This document shows, piece by piece, positions 34,350 through 42,458 of a stretch of DNA of 64,000 nucleotides. The DNA comes from Actinomadura sp. DC4 (lineage in GTDB: Bacteria; Actinomycetota; Actinomycetes; Streptosporangiales; Streptosporangiaceae). A program made the translations under genes and the position numbers. A model generated the notes under the pieces. The model was not told where the DNA came from. It did not search any database and saw only the letters and a list, made by a program, of their open reading frames with translations. The DNA lies in contig NZ_JAUEQY010000039.1 of assembly GCF_030406325.1 (NCBI RefSeq), forward strand, positions 1-64,000, written 5' to 3'. The stretch's first letter is position 1; the number at the start of each line of letters is the position of its first letter.

Positions 34350-35258
34350 TCAGGCTCCGAAGACCGGAATCGCGGGTGCCGCCTTCGCCACCAGGCTCGT
34401 GACCACCGGGCCCAGGTCGGCAGGGTCCCAGCGGGCGCCCTTGTCGGTGGACGGGCCGTGGCGGAAGCCGTCGACCACGCAGATCTCGCCGCCCTTGACC
34501 TCGAACACCCGGCCCGTGACCTCGCCCGACTCCGCCGAGCCCAGCCAGGTCACCAGCGGTGAGACGTTCTCCGGGGCCATGACGTCGAACGCGCCCTCCT
34601 CCTCCGGCGCGGCCATCATGTCGTCGAAGAGTCCCTCCGTCATCCGCGTCCGGGCCGCCGGGGCGATCGCGTTGACGGTCACGCCGTAGCGGGCCAGTTC
34701 GGCGGCGGCCACGAGAGTCAGCCCGACGATGCCGGCCTTGGCCGCCGAGTAGTTGGCCTGCCCGACGTTGCCGTACAAGCCGGCGCCGGAGGAGGTGTTG
34801 ATGACCCGGGCCGCCACCGGCCGCCCGGCCTTGGTCTCGGCCCGCCAGTGCGCGGCGGCGTTCCTCAGCGGCAGGAAGTGGCCCTTGAGGTGCACGCGCA
34901 TGACCGCGTCCCACTCGTCCTCGCCGAGGTTGACCAGCATCCGGTCGCGCAGGAACCCGGCGTTGTTGACGAGCGTGTCGAGCCGGCCGAACGACGAGAC
35001 GGTGGTGGCGACCAGCGCCGCGGCGCCGTCGGCCGTGGCGACGTCGTGGTCGCTCGCCACCGCACGGCCGCCGAGCGCCTCGATCTCGTGCACCACGTCG
35101 TGGGCGGGGCCCTCGCCGGCGGACCCGGCACCGTCCCGCGTCACCCCGAGGTCGTTGACGACGACGGCGGCCCCCTGCCGGGCGAACTCCAGGGCGTGCG
35201 CCCGCCCGAGACCGCGTCCGGCACCGGTCACGATGACGACTCGTCCCGCGCAGATCAT
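34350..35258 (-). CDS. SDR dehydrogenase, Rv3548c-like (HIP/ring D branch)
   Basis: A 302-residue SDR of the HSD17B4-type (longer) group. VVIVTGAGRGLGRAHALEFA binds the cofactor. VNNAGFLRDRMLVNLGEDEW, VMRVHLKGHFLPLRNAAAHW and YSAAKAGIVGLTLVAAAELA are typical of the multifunctional-enzyme SDR domain, and the C-terminal tail GPSTDKGARW is extra. In Mycobacterium tuberculosis a protein of this kind (Rv3548c) is in the KstR2 regulon beside echA20. Here it also diverges from echA20 across a KstR2-like box. Reaction probably oxidation of a hydroxyacyl-CoA in ring C/D degradation. Confidence 0.82.
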   Translation of the reverse strand: MICAGRVVIVTGAGRGLGRAHALEFARQGAAVVVNDLGVTRDGAGSAGEGPAHDVVHEIEALGGRAVASDHDVATADGAAALVATTVSSFGRLDTLVNNAGFLRDRMLVNLGEDEWDAVMRVHLKGHFLPLRNAAAHWRAETKAGRPVAARVINTSSGAGLYGNVGQANYSAAKAGIVGLTLVAAAELARYGVTVNAIAPAARTRMTEGLFDDMMAAPEEEGAFDVMAPENVSPLVTWLGSAESGEVTGRVFEVKGGEICVVDGFRHGPSTDKGARWDPADLGPVVTSLVAKAAPAIPVFGA

Positions 35259-35287
35259 CGCGTGGCCTCCTCTGCTAGATTCCTTCT

Positions 35288-35301
35288 AACAAATGTTTGG
35301 T
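35288..35301. promoter_or_regulatory. KstR2-type operator between the SDR and echA20
   Basis: AACAAATGTTTGGT fits the pattern AnCAAAnnTTTGnT, that is the published KstR2 motif AnCAAGnnCTTGnT with G and C changed to A and T. It lies 29 bases before the SDR and 14 before echA20, and recurs in front of fadE31. A wider block (TTCTAACAA-TGTTTGGT) is shared by both sites. Confidence 0.7.
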
Positions 35302-35315
35302 GGAAAGGTAGCACT

Positions 35316-36068
35316 ATGGGAGTCTCCACCACAGTCCACCCGGACGGGGTGGCCGAGATCGTCGTGGCCGTGCCGCCGGTGAACGCGCTCACCGTGCGGG
35401 GCTGGTACGACCTGGCCGACGCGGTCACCGCCGCGGGCCGTGACCACCGGGTTCGCGCCGTGGTGCTGCGCGCGGACGGCCGGGGCTTCAACGCCGGCGT
35501 GGACATCAAGGAGATGCAGGCCGCGGAGGGCTTCGAGGCGCTGCTGGGCGCCAACCGGGGCTGCGCCGCCGCGTTCGCCGCCGTCTACGAGTGCGAGGTC
35601 CCGGTCATCGCCGCCGTGCACGGCTTCTGCCTGGGCGGCGGCATCGGCCTGGCCGGCAACGCCGACATCATCGTGGCCAGCGAGGACGCCACCTTCGGGC
35701 TGCCCGAAGTGGACCAGGGCGCCCTCGGCGCCGCCACCCACCTGGCCCGGCTCGTCCCCCAGCACCTGATGCGCGCCATGGTCTACACGTGCCGCACCGC
35801 GACCGCCCGGCAGCTCCACCAGTACGGCTCGGTGCTGGAGGTCGTGCCGCAGGCCGAGCTGCGCGAGACGGCGATGGAGGTGGCCGGGCGGATCGCGGGC
35901 AAGGACCCGCTGGTGATCCGGCGGGCCAAGGAGTCGCTCAACGGCATCGACCCGGTCGACGTCCGGCGCAGCTACCGGTTCGAGCAGGGCTTCACCTTCG
36001 AGCTCAACCTCGCCGGCGCCGGCGACCGGCACCGCGACGCGTTCGTCGCCCGGAAGGAGCGGACGTGA
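35316..36068 (+). CDS. echA20: Crotonase-fold ring D hydrolase, EchA20
   Basis: A 250-residue crotonase-family protein. Oxyanion blocks are GRGFNAGVDIKEMQ (near residue 62) and HGFCLGGGIGLAGNADIIVA (near 105). ATFGLPEVDQGALGAATHLA carries the acidic active-site position. Size, GVDIKEMQ and position before ipdAB fit mycobacterial EchA20, which hydrolytically opens steroid ring D in the HIP pathway. ATG at 35316 after GGAAAGG. Its stop overlaps the GTG of ipdA. Controlled by the KstR2-like box 14 bases upstream. Confidence 0.88.
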   Translation: MGVSTTVHPDGVAEIVVAVPPVNALTVRGWYDLADAVTAAGRDHRVRAVVLRADGRGFNAGVDIKEMQAAEGFEALLGANRGCAAAFAAVYECEVPVIAAVHGFCLGGGIGLAGNADIIVASEDATFGLPEVDQGALGAATHLARLVPQHLMRAMVYTCRTATARQLHQYGSVLEVVPQAELRETAMEVAGRIAGKDPLVIRRAKESLNGIDPVDVRRSYRFEQGFTFELNLAGAGDRHRDAFVARKERT

Positions 36069-36904
36069 AGGTCATGTCGATCGAGGAGATCGTCGGCTCG
36101 CTGGAGAGCGGGATGACGATCGGGATCGGCGGCTGGGGGTCGCGGCGCAAGCCGATGGCGCTGGTCCGGGCGATCTGCCGCTCGCCGCTCACCGACCTCA
36201 CCGTCATCTCCTACGGAGGCCCCGACGTCGGCCTGCTGTGCGCGTACGGGAAGGTCCGGCGAGTCGTCGCCCCGTTCGTCACGCTCGACTCGATCCCGCT
36301 GGAACCGCACTTCCGCGCCGCGCGGCGCGACGGGTCGATCGCCTTCACCGAGTACGACGAGGGCATGTTCATGTTCGGCCTGTACGCGGCGGCGCACCGG
36401 CTGCCGTTCCTGCCCACCCGCGCCGGGCTCGGCTCGGACGTGATGCGGGTCAACCCGGAGCTGCGCACCGTCCGCTCCCCCTACGACGACGGCGAGGAGC
36501 TCGTGGCCGTGCCGGCGTTGACGATGGACGTCGCCCTCGTCCACATGAACCGCGCCGACGCGCGCGGCAACGCCCGCTACCTCGGCCCGGACCCGTACCT
36601 GGACGACCTGTTCGTGAAGGCGGCGACGACGGCCTCCTACGTGTCCTGTGAACGCCTCGTGGACACCGCGGACCTGCTCGGGGACGGCCACGTACGGTCG
36701 CTGCTGATCAGCCGCGTCCACGTGACCGGCGTGACCGAGACGCCGCGCGGCGCTCACTTCACCGACTGCGAGCCCGACCACGGGCGCGACGAGGCGTTCC
36801 AGCGCGCGTACGTGGAGGCCGCGGCCGACCCGGACGCGTGGGAGGCGTTCCGGCGGCGCTACCTCGACGGGGACGAAAAGGCTTACCAGGAGGCGATCCG
36901 ATGA
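36065..36904 (+). CDS. ipdA: Ring C-opening hydrolase alpha subunit, IpdA
   Basis: A 279-residue subunit with a class I CoA-transferase fold. With IpdB it forms the enzyme that hydrolytically opens ring C of COCHEA-CoA. The N-terminal GMTIGIGGWGSRRKPMALVR is the glycine loop of the fold. EYDEGMFMFGLYAAAHRLPF, GLGSDVMRVNP and DVALVHMNRADARGN are IpdA-like. GTG at 36065 overlaps the echA20 stop, and the stop overlaps ipdB's ATG, as expected for subunits made in equal amount. Confidence 0.92.
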   Translation: MKVMSIEEIVGSLESGMTIGIGGWGSRRKPMALVRAICRSPLTDLTVISYGGPDVGLLCAYGKVRRVVAPFVTLDSIPLEPHFRAARRDGSIAFTEYDEGMFMFGLYAAAHRLPFLPTRAGLGSDVMRVNPELRTVRSPYDDGEELVAVPALTMDVALVHMNRADARGNARYLGPDPYLDDLFVKAATTASYVSCERLVDTADLLGDGHVRSLLISRVHVTGVTETPRGAHFTDCEPDHGRDEAFQRAYVEAAADPDAWEAFRRRYLDGDEKAYQEAIR

Positions 36905-37626
36905 CGGCGACCCGTGCCGAGGTGTGCGTGACGGCGTGCGCCGAGGCCTGGCGCGGCGACGGGGAGGTCCTGGCCGCGGCGATGGGCACCTGCTCTGTCC
37001 TCGGGGCGCGGCTGGCCCGGCTGACGTTCGAGCCCGCGCTGCTCACCACGGACGGCGGCGCGCTGCTCACCGCCGAGCCGATCCCGCTCGGCGCGGAGGC
37101 GGGCGCCATCGAGGGCGGCCTGCCGTTCCGCGACCACCTGTGGCTGGTCGCGGCCGGGCGGCGGCACGTGATGATGGGCGCGAGCCAGATCGACCGCCGC
37201 GGCAACACCAACATCTCCGCGATCGGCGACTGGGAGCGGCCCAAGTCCCAGCTCCTCGGCGCGCGTGGCGCGCCCGGCAACACGCGCTGCAACCCGACGA
37301 GCTACTGGATCCCCCGCCACTCGACTCGCGTGTTCGTGGAGCGGGTCGACTTCGTCAGCGGCGTCGGCACCGACCGCGGCGCGTTCGACCTGCGCCGGGT
37401 CGTCACCGACCTGGGCGTCCTCGACTTCGCCGGGCCGGACGCCACGATGCGGCTGGTCTCGGTGCACCCCGGCGTCACGGTGGAGCAGGTCGTGGCCGCG
37501 ACCGGCTTCGCGCTGGACGTCCCCGCCGACGTGCCCGAGACCCGTACGCCCACCGAGGAGGAGCTGCGGCTGCTGCGGGAGTTCCTCGACCCGGGCTCTC
37601 AGCGCGATCGCGAGGTGCGGACATGA
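36901..37626 (+). CDS. ipdB: Ring C-opening hydrolase beta subunit, IpdB
   Basis: A 241-residue partner of IpdA. TRAEVCVTACAEAWRGDGEV starts the fold; GTCSVLGARLARLTFEPALL and the MMGASQIDRRGNTNISAIGD block (near residue 88) are characteristic. EGGLPFRDHL contributes the acidic residue near the active site in this family. The ATG at 36901 forms an ATGA overlap; an upstream in-frame start exists inside ipdA but lacks support. Coupled to ipdC downstream by another overlap. Confidence 0.92.
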   Translation: MTATRAEVCVTACAEAWRGDGEVLAAAMGTCSVLGARLARLTFEPALLTTDGGALLTAEPIPLGAEAGAIEGGLPFRDHLWLVAAGRRHVMMGASQIDRRGNTNISAIGDWERPKSQLLGARGAPGNTRCNPTSYWIPRHSTRVFVERVDFVSGVGTDRGAFDLRRVVTDLGVLDFAGPDATMRLVSVHPGVTVEQVVAATGFALDVPADVPETRTPTEEELRLLREFLDPGSQRDREVRT

Positions 37627-38693
37627 TCCGCACCGCGCTCACCGAGCTCACCGGCGTCCGGCACCCCGTCGTGCAGACGGGGATGGGCTGGGTGGCCGGG
37701 CCGCGGCTGGTGTCGGCGGTGGCCGAGGCCGGCGGGCTCGGCGTGCTGGGGTCCGCGACGATGACGACCGGGGAGCTCGCGTCCGCGATCGGCGAGGTCA
37801 AGGACCGTACCGGCGCGCCGTTCGGGGTCAACCTGCGGGCCGACGCCGGCGACGCCGCCGAGCGCGTCGACCTGCTGATCCGCGAGGGCGTCAAGGTCGC
37901 CTCGTTCGCGCTGGCGCCGAGCCGGGACCTGATCGGCCGGCTGAAGGACGCGGGCGTCGTGGTGATCCCGTCCGTGGGCGCGCGGCGGCACGCGGAGAAG
38001 GTCGCGGGCTGGGGCGCGGACGCGGTCCTGGTGCAGGGCGGCGAGGGCGGGGGGCACACCGGCCCGGTCGCCACCACGCTCCTGCTCCCCCAGGTGGTCG
38101 ACGCCGTGGACATCCCGGTGATCGCGGCCGGTGGCTTCTTCGACGGCCGCGGACTCGCCGCCGCGCTCGCGTACGGCGCGGCGGGAGTGGGGATGGGCAC
38201 GCGGTTCCTGCTCACCTCCGACAGCTCCGTGCCGGACGCCGTCAAGCAGGTCTATCTGAGCATGGCCGAGACCGTCGTGACCCGGCAGGTGGACGGGCTG
38301 CCGCACCGGGTGCTGCGGACCGGCCTCATCGAAGCGCTGGAGACGCGCGGGCGGGTACGGCGGCTGTCCGGGGCGATGCGCAACGCCGCCCGGTTCCGGC
38401 GGCTGTCCGGCATGAGCGTACGGGCCATGCTGCGCGACGGGATGGCGATGCGGCACGGCAAGGACCTGTCGTGGTCGCAGGTGCTGATGGCGGCCAACAC
38501 CCCGATGCTGTTGAAGGCGGCCATGGTGGACGGCCGCCCGGACCTGGGCGTGATGGCCTCCGGGCAGGTCGTCGGCGTGATCGAGGACCTGCCCTCGTGC
38601 GCGGAGCTGATCGGGCGGATCGTGCGTCAGGCCGCCGAGGCGATCGAGGCCTCCCACGGCCTCCTGCGGCAGGACGTCACAGGCGCTCGATGA
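37623..38693 (+). CDS. ipdC: NADH:flavin oxidoreductase, nitronate-monooxygenase fold, IpdC
   Basis: A 356-residue TIM-barrel flavoenzyme. HPVVQTGMGWVAGPRLVSAV, GVNLRADAGDA, VLVQGGEGGGHTGPV (FMN phosphate region, near residue 140) and VIAAGGFFDGRGLAAALAYG are typical of 2-nitropropane-dioxygenase-like proteins. The gene position after ipdB and the RRLSGAMRNAARFRRLSGMS extension match mycobacterial IpdC (Rv3553), needed for HIP degradation (5-OH-HIP branch). The 3' end overlaps the convergent fadA6 by 17 bases. Confidence 0.9.
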   Translation: MIRTALTELTGVRHPVVQTGMGWVAGPRLVSAVAEAGGLGVLGSATMTTGELASAIGEVKDRTGAPFGVNLRADAGDAAERVDLLIREGVKVASFALAPSRDLIGRLKDAGVVVIPSVGARRHAEKVAGWGADAVLVQGGEGGGHTGPVATTLLLPQVVDAVDIPVIAAGGFFDGRGLAAALAYGAAGVGMGTRFLLTSDSSVPDAVKQVYLSMAETVVTRQVDGLPHRVLRTGLIEALETRGRVRRLSGAMRNAARFRRLSGMSVRAMLRDGMAMRHGKDLSWSQVLMAANTPMLLKAAMVDGRPDLGVMASGQVVGVIEDLPSCAELIGRIVRQAAEAIEASHGLLRQDVTGAR

Positions 38694-39825
38694 CGGTCAC
38701 GTTGGCCTGACCGCCGCCCTCGCACATGGTCTGCAGGCCGTAACGCCCGCCGGTGCGCTCCAGGTGGTGGAGCAGCGTCGTCATCAGGCGCGCTCCGGTG
38801 GCGCCCAGGGGGTGGCCCAGCGCGATCGCGCCGCCGTTGGGGTTGACGCACGCCGGGTCGGCGCCGGTCTCCTTGATCCAGGCCAGCACGACGCTGGCGA
38901 ACGCCTCGTTGATCTCCACGGTGTCGATCTGCCCGATGGTCATGCCCGCCTTCTTCAGCGCGTACGCGGTAGCGGGGATGGGCGCGGACAGCATCCGGAT
39001 CGGGTCCTCGCCGCGGACGGACAGGTGGTGGACGCGGGCGCGCGGGGTCAGCCCGTGGTCACGGACGGCCTGCTCGGAGGCGATCAGCAGCGCGGCGGCG
39101 CCGTCGGAGATCTGCGAGGACACCGCGGCGGTCAGCCGCCCGCCGTCGACCAGGGTCTTCAGCCCGGCCATCTTCTCCAGCGAGGTGTCGCGGCGCGGCC
39201 CCTCGTCGGTCGTGACGTCCTCGTACGGGGCGATCTCCTTCTCGAACAGGCCGCCGTCGATCGCCCGCAGCGCCCGAGTGTGGGACTCGTAGGCGAACCG
39301 CTCCATGTCATCGCGGCCGATGTCCCAGTCACGGGCGATCATCTCCGCGCCGTTGAACTGGGAGACCTCCTCGTCGCCGTAGCGGGCGGTCCAGCCCTTC
39401 GATCCGTGGAAGGGCCCCTCGGGGTAGCCGATCGTGGCACCGCCCGCCGTACCGATCGGGACCTGCGACATGTTCTGCACGCCGCCGGCGACCACCAGCT
39501 CGGCGGTGCCCGACATGACGGCCTGGGCGGCGAAGTGCACCGCCTGCTGGGACGAGCCGCACTGGCGGTCGACGGTGACCCCGGGCACCTCCTCGGGCAG
39601 CCCGGCCGCGAGCCAGCAGGTGCGGGCGACGTCGCCGGCCTGCGGGCCGAGCGTGTCGACGCACCCGAAGATCACGTCCTCGACCGCGGCGGGGTCGGCG
39701 CCGGTCCGCTCCATGAGTGCGCGCAGCACGTGGGCGCCCAGGTCGGCGGGGTGCACCGTGGACAGCCCGCCGCCACGCCGGCCCACGGGGGTGCGGACCG
39801 CCTCGACGATGTAGGCCTCGGCCAT
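38677..39825 (-). CDS. fadA6: Thiolase, FadA6
   Basis: A 382-residue thiolase that cleaves a beta-ketoacyl-CoA in the last steps of ring C/D breakdown. Nucleophile Cys is in VDRQCGSSQQAVHF (near residue 92). His is in NPNGGAIALGHPLGATGAR (near 340), and the second Cys in QTMCEGGGQANV (near 371). NEAFASV is also conserved. ATG at 39825 follows AGGAG. It is third in the transcript ipdF-kstR2-fadA6. FadA6 is the KstR2-regulon thiolase in mycobacteria. Confidence 0.9.
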   Translation of the reverse strand: MAEAYIVEAVRTPVGRRGGGLSTVHPADLGAHVLRALMERTGADPAAVEDVIFGCVDTLGPQAGDVARTCWLAAGLPEEVPGVTVDRQCGSSQQAVHFAAQAVMSGTAELVVAGGVQNMSQVPIGTAGGATIGYPEGPFHGSKGWTARYGDEEVSQFNGAEMIARDWDIGRDDMERFAYESHTRALRAIDGGLFEKEIAPYEDVTTDEGPRRDTSLEKMAGLKTLVDGGRLTAAVSSQISDGAAALLIASEQAVRDHGLTPRARVHHLSVRGEDPIRMLSAPIPATAYALKKAGMTIGQIDTVEINEAFASVVLAWIKETGADPACVNPNGGAIALGHPLGATGARLMTTLLHHLERTGGRYGLQTMCEGGGQANVTVIERL

Positions 39826-39836
39826 CGCGTTTCTCC

Positions 39837-40466
39837 TCAGCTCTCGGGTGCCGCCTGGATCCCTTCGAGGACCATGGCGAGATACTGCTTGGCGACCTCG
39901 GCCGGCGACAGCCGCTCGCCGGGCTGGTACCAGCTCGCGGCGACCCACACGGCGTCGCGGATGAACCGGTAGACCAGCGACCGGTCCAGGTCGGCGCGGA
40001 AGTCGCCCTCGGTCACGCCGCGTTCGAGCAGCCCCAGCCACATGTCCTGGTGGCGGCGCCACGACTCGGCGAGGAAACCGAAGCGCTCCCAGGAGGCGGC
40101 GAGGTAGCGCGACTCCCTCTGGTAGATCATGACCGCGTGGCGGTGCTCGTCCATGCACCGGAACGACTCGGCGACCAGTGCCTCAAGGGTCTGCCGGGCG
40201 CCGAGACCGGCGTCCAGGACGCGCTCGAACCCGGCCCACATGTCGCCCAGGAAGGTGGCCAGGATCTCCTCCACCATCGACTCCTTGGAGTCGAAGTGGT
40301 AGTAAAGGCTGCCGCCCAGGATGCCGGCCGCGTCGGCCACCTCGCGGACGGTCGTGGCGGCGTAGCCCCGCTCGGCGAAGACCTCGGCCGCCGCGGAGAG
40401 CAGCTCGGCACGCCGGACCGCGCGGGCGCTGGTCGTGCCTTCGGCGTCGCGGCGTCGTGGACTCAT
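39837..40466 (-). CDS. kstR2: TetR-family repressor of HIP catabolism, KstR2
   Basis: A 209-residue TetR regulator. HTH: VFAERGYAATTVREVADAAG, then ILGGSLYYHFDSKESMVEEI. The C-terminal domain matches what I recall of mycobacterial KstR2: VMIYQRESRYLAASW, LERGVTEGDFRADLDRSLVY, RFIRDAVWVAASWYQPG and KQYLAMVLEGI. KstR2 is released from DNA by HIP-CoA, the FadD3 product. Its operators here are presumably the two boxes at 35288 and 41300; the second drives its own transcript, so it is probably autoregulated. Confidence 0.9.
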   Translation of the reverse strand: MSPRRRDAEGTTSARAVRRAELLSAAAEVFAERGYAATTVREVADAAGILGGSLYYHFDSKESMVEEILATFLGDMWAGFERVLDAGLGARQTLEALVAESFRCMDEHRHAVMIYQRESRYLAASWERFGFLAESWRRHQDMWLGLLERGVTEGDFRADLDRSLVYRFIRDAVWVAASWYQPGERLSPAEVAKQYLAMVLEGIQAAPES

Positions 40467-40489
40467 CGAAGAGGCTCTCCTGGTCTGTC

Positions 40490-41287
40490 TCAGGGATGCT
40501 GGCTGGACACGGAGACGACCTCCCCGGTCAGGTACGAGGAGTAGCCGCTCGCCAGGAACACTATGACGTTGGCCACCTCCCACGGCTCGGCGGACCGCCC
40601 GAACGCCTCGCGGGCGGTCAGCTCCTCCAGCACCTCGGGTGAGGTGACCTTCACCAGATGCGGGTGCATCGCGAGGGACGGCGCGACCGCGTTGACGCGC
40701 ACGCGGTAGTCCGCCGCCTCGAGTGCCGCGCACCGGGTCAGCGCCATCACGCCCGCCTTGGCGGCGGCGTAGTGCGACTGGCCGCGCTGGGCCCGCCAGC
40801 CGACGACCGAGGCGTTGTTGACGATCACGCCGCCGTCGTCCTGGCGCCGCATCGCCCGCAGGGCCGCGCGGGTGCAGCGCATCGTGCCGTTCAGCGTGAC
40901 GTCCAGGACGCGGTCCCACTGGTCGTCGGCCATGTCCACCAGGTCGGTGGTGCCGCCCAGGCCGGCGTTGTTGACCGCCACGTCGATGCGGCCGAACCTG
41001 TCCAGCGCCGCGTCGTACAGCGCCCGTACCTGCTCGTCGGAGGTGACGTCGCAGGGCCGCGCGGCGACCCGCTCCGCGCCGAACTCCGCGGCCAGCGCCT
41101 CCCGCGACGCCTCCAGCCTCCGCTCGTGCGCGTCGCTGACGAACACGCGGGCGCCCTCTTCGAGGCAGCGGCGGGCGGTGGCTCCGCCGATGCCCGCCCC
41201 GGCCGCCGCGGTGATCACCACGACGTCGTCGCGAAGGAGTCCGTGCGCGGGAACGGGAGGCGGGGCCCCCTTCTGCTGTTCCGTCAC
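40490..41287 (-). CDS. ipdF: 5-OH-HIP-CoA dehydrogenase SDR, IpdF
   Basis: A 265-residue SDR. ITAAAGAGIGGATARRCLEE is an unusual cofactor loop shared with mycobacterial IpdF (Rv3559c), as are NNAGLGGTTDLVDMADDQWD, NNASVVGWRAQRGQSHYAAA and the C-terminal SSYLTGEVVSVSSQHP. Catalytic Ser, Tyr and Lys are in NNASVVGW and SHYAAAKAG. The reaction known for IpdF is oxidation of the 5-hydroxyl of HIP-type CoA thioesters. First gene of ipdF-kstR2-fadA6, with the KstR2-type box 13 bases upstream. Confidence 0.9.
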   Translation of the reverse strand: MTEQQKGAPPPVPAHGLLRDDVVVITAAAGAGIGGATARRCLEEGARVFVSDAHERRLEASREALAAEFGAERVAARPCDVTSDEQVRALYDAALDRFGRIDVAVNNAGLGGTTDLVDMADDQWDRVLDVTLNGTMRCTRAALRAMRRQDDGGVIVNNASVVGWRAQRGQSHYAAAKAGVMALTRCAALEAADYRVRVNAVAPSLAMHPHLVKVTSPEVLEELTAREAFGRSAEPWEVANVIVFLASGYSSYLTGEVVSVSSQHP

Positions 41288-41299
41288 GTCGGTTACTCT

Positions 41300-41313
41300 A
41301 CCAAACAGTTGTT
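41300..41313. promoter_or_regulatory. KstR2-type operator between ipdF and fadE31
   Basis: ACCAAACAGTTGTT fits AnCAAAnnnTTGnT and is one base from the inverted copy at 35288 across the wider 17-base block CCAAACA-TTGTTAGAA. It lies 13 bases before ipdF and 15 before fadE31, close enough to block both promoters. Confidence 0.7.
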
Positions 41314-41327
41314 AGAAAGAAGGCCTC

Positions 41328-42458
41328 ATGGACCTGGATTTCGGCCCCGCCGAGGAGGAGTTCCGCGCCGAGACGCGCGCCTGGCTGCACGAGCACGTGC
41401 CGGCCGAGCCGCTGCCGTCGCTGGAGACCGAGGCGGGCTTCGCCGCACACCGGCAGTGGGAGCGCACCCTGGGCGAGGCCCGGCTGGTGGCGGTGTCATG
41501 GCCCGAGGAGTACGGCGGCCGCGGCGTGACCCCGCTGCAGTGGCTCGTCTTCGAGGAGGAGTACTACGCCGCGGGCGCGCCCGGGCGGGTCAACCAGAAC
41601 GGCACCGACCTGCTCGCCACCACGCTCTTCCGTCACGGCACGCCTGAGCAGCTCGCGCGGATCCTGCCGCCGATCGCGGCCGGCGAGGTGATCTGGGCGC
41701 AGGCGTGGTCGGAGCCGGGGGCGGGCAGCGACCTGGCCGGGCTCCGCTCGACCGCCACCCGCGCCGACGGCGGCTGGCTGCTCCACGGGCAGAAGACCTG
41801 GAGCTCGCGGGCGCCCTTCGCCGACCGGGCGTTCGGGCTGTTCCGCTCCGACTCCGAGGCCGGCCGGCACCGGGGCCTGACGTACGTGATGTTCCCGCTG
41901 GACGCCGAGGGCCTGACCGTACGGCCGATCGGCCGTCTCGACGGCAAGCCCGCGTTCGCCGAGCTCTTCTTCGACGGAGTGTTCGTGCCCGACCACGAGG
42001 TCATCGGGACGGCCGGCGAGGGCTGGACCGCCGCGATGAGCACGGCGGGCAACGAGCGCGGGCTCACGCTGCGGCCGCCGGGGCGGTTCATGGCCTCGGT
42101 CGACCGGCTGGCGGCACTGTGGCGGGAGCGGGCCGACCCCTCCGACTCCGCGCTGCGCGACCGGCTCGCCGACATCTGGATCCGGTCGCGGGCGTACCGG
42201 CTCAAGGGCTTCGAGACGATCTCCCGCGAGGAGGACGTCGGCATGGAGGCCAGCCTGACCAAGGTGTTCTGGTCGGAGCTGGACGTGGCGCTGCACGAGA
42301 CCGCGCTCGACCTGCTCGGCCCGGACGGCGAGCTGGACTCGCCCTGGCTGGAGGGCTACGTCTTCTCGCTGGCCGGGACGATCTACGCGGGCACGAACGA
42401 GATCCAGCGGAACGTCATCGCCGAGCGGCTGCTCGGCCTGCCGAGGGGAGCACGGTGA
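41328..42458 (+). CDS. fadE31: Acyl-CoA dehydrogenase subunit, FadE31
   Basis: A 376-residue acyl-CoA dehydrogenase-type flavoprotein. WAQAWSEPGAGSDLAGLRST (FAD/substrate), WLLHGQKTWSSRAPF, RSDSEAGRHRGLTYVMFPLD and TKVFWSELDVALHETALDLL follow mycobacterial FadE31 closely. At the position of the MCAD catalytic Glu (YEGT) it has YAGTNEIQ, so the base must come from elsewhere or the partner. In mycobacteria FadE31 pairs with FadE32 or FadE33 as a heterotetramer, and a short partner gene follows here with GTGA overlap. Acts on a HIP-derived CoA ester. Confidence 0.88.
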   Translation: MDLDFGPAEEEFRAETRAWLHEHVPAEPLPSLETEAGFAAHRQWERTLGEARLVAVSWPEEYGGRGVTPLQWLVFEEEYYAAGAPGRVNQNGTDLLATTLFRHGTPEQLARILPPIAAGEVIWAQAWSEPGAGSDLAGLRSTATRADGGWLLHGQKTWSSRAPFADRAFGLFRSDSEAGRHRGLTYVMFPLDAEGLTVRPIGRLDGKPAFAELFFDGVFVPDHEVIGTAGEGWTAAMSTAGNERGLTLRPPGRFMASVDRLAALWRERADPSDSALRDRLADIWIRSRAYRLKGFETISREEDVGMEASLTKVFWSELDVALHETALDLLGPDGELDSPWLEGYVFSLAGTIYAGTNEIQRNVIAERLLGLPRGAR

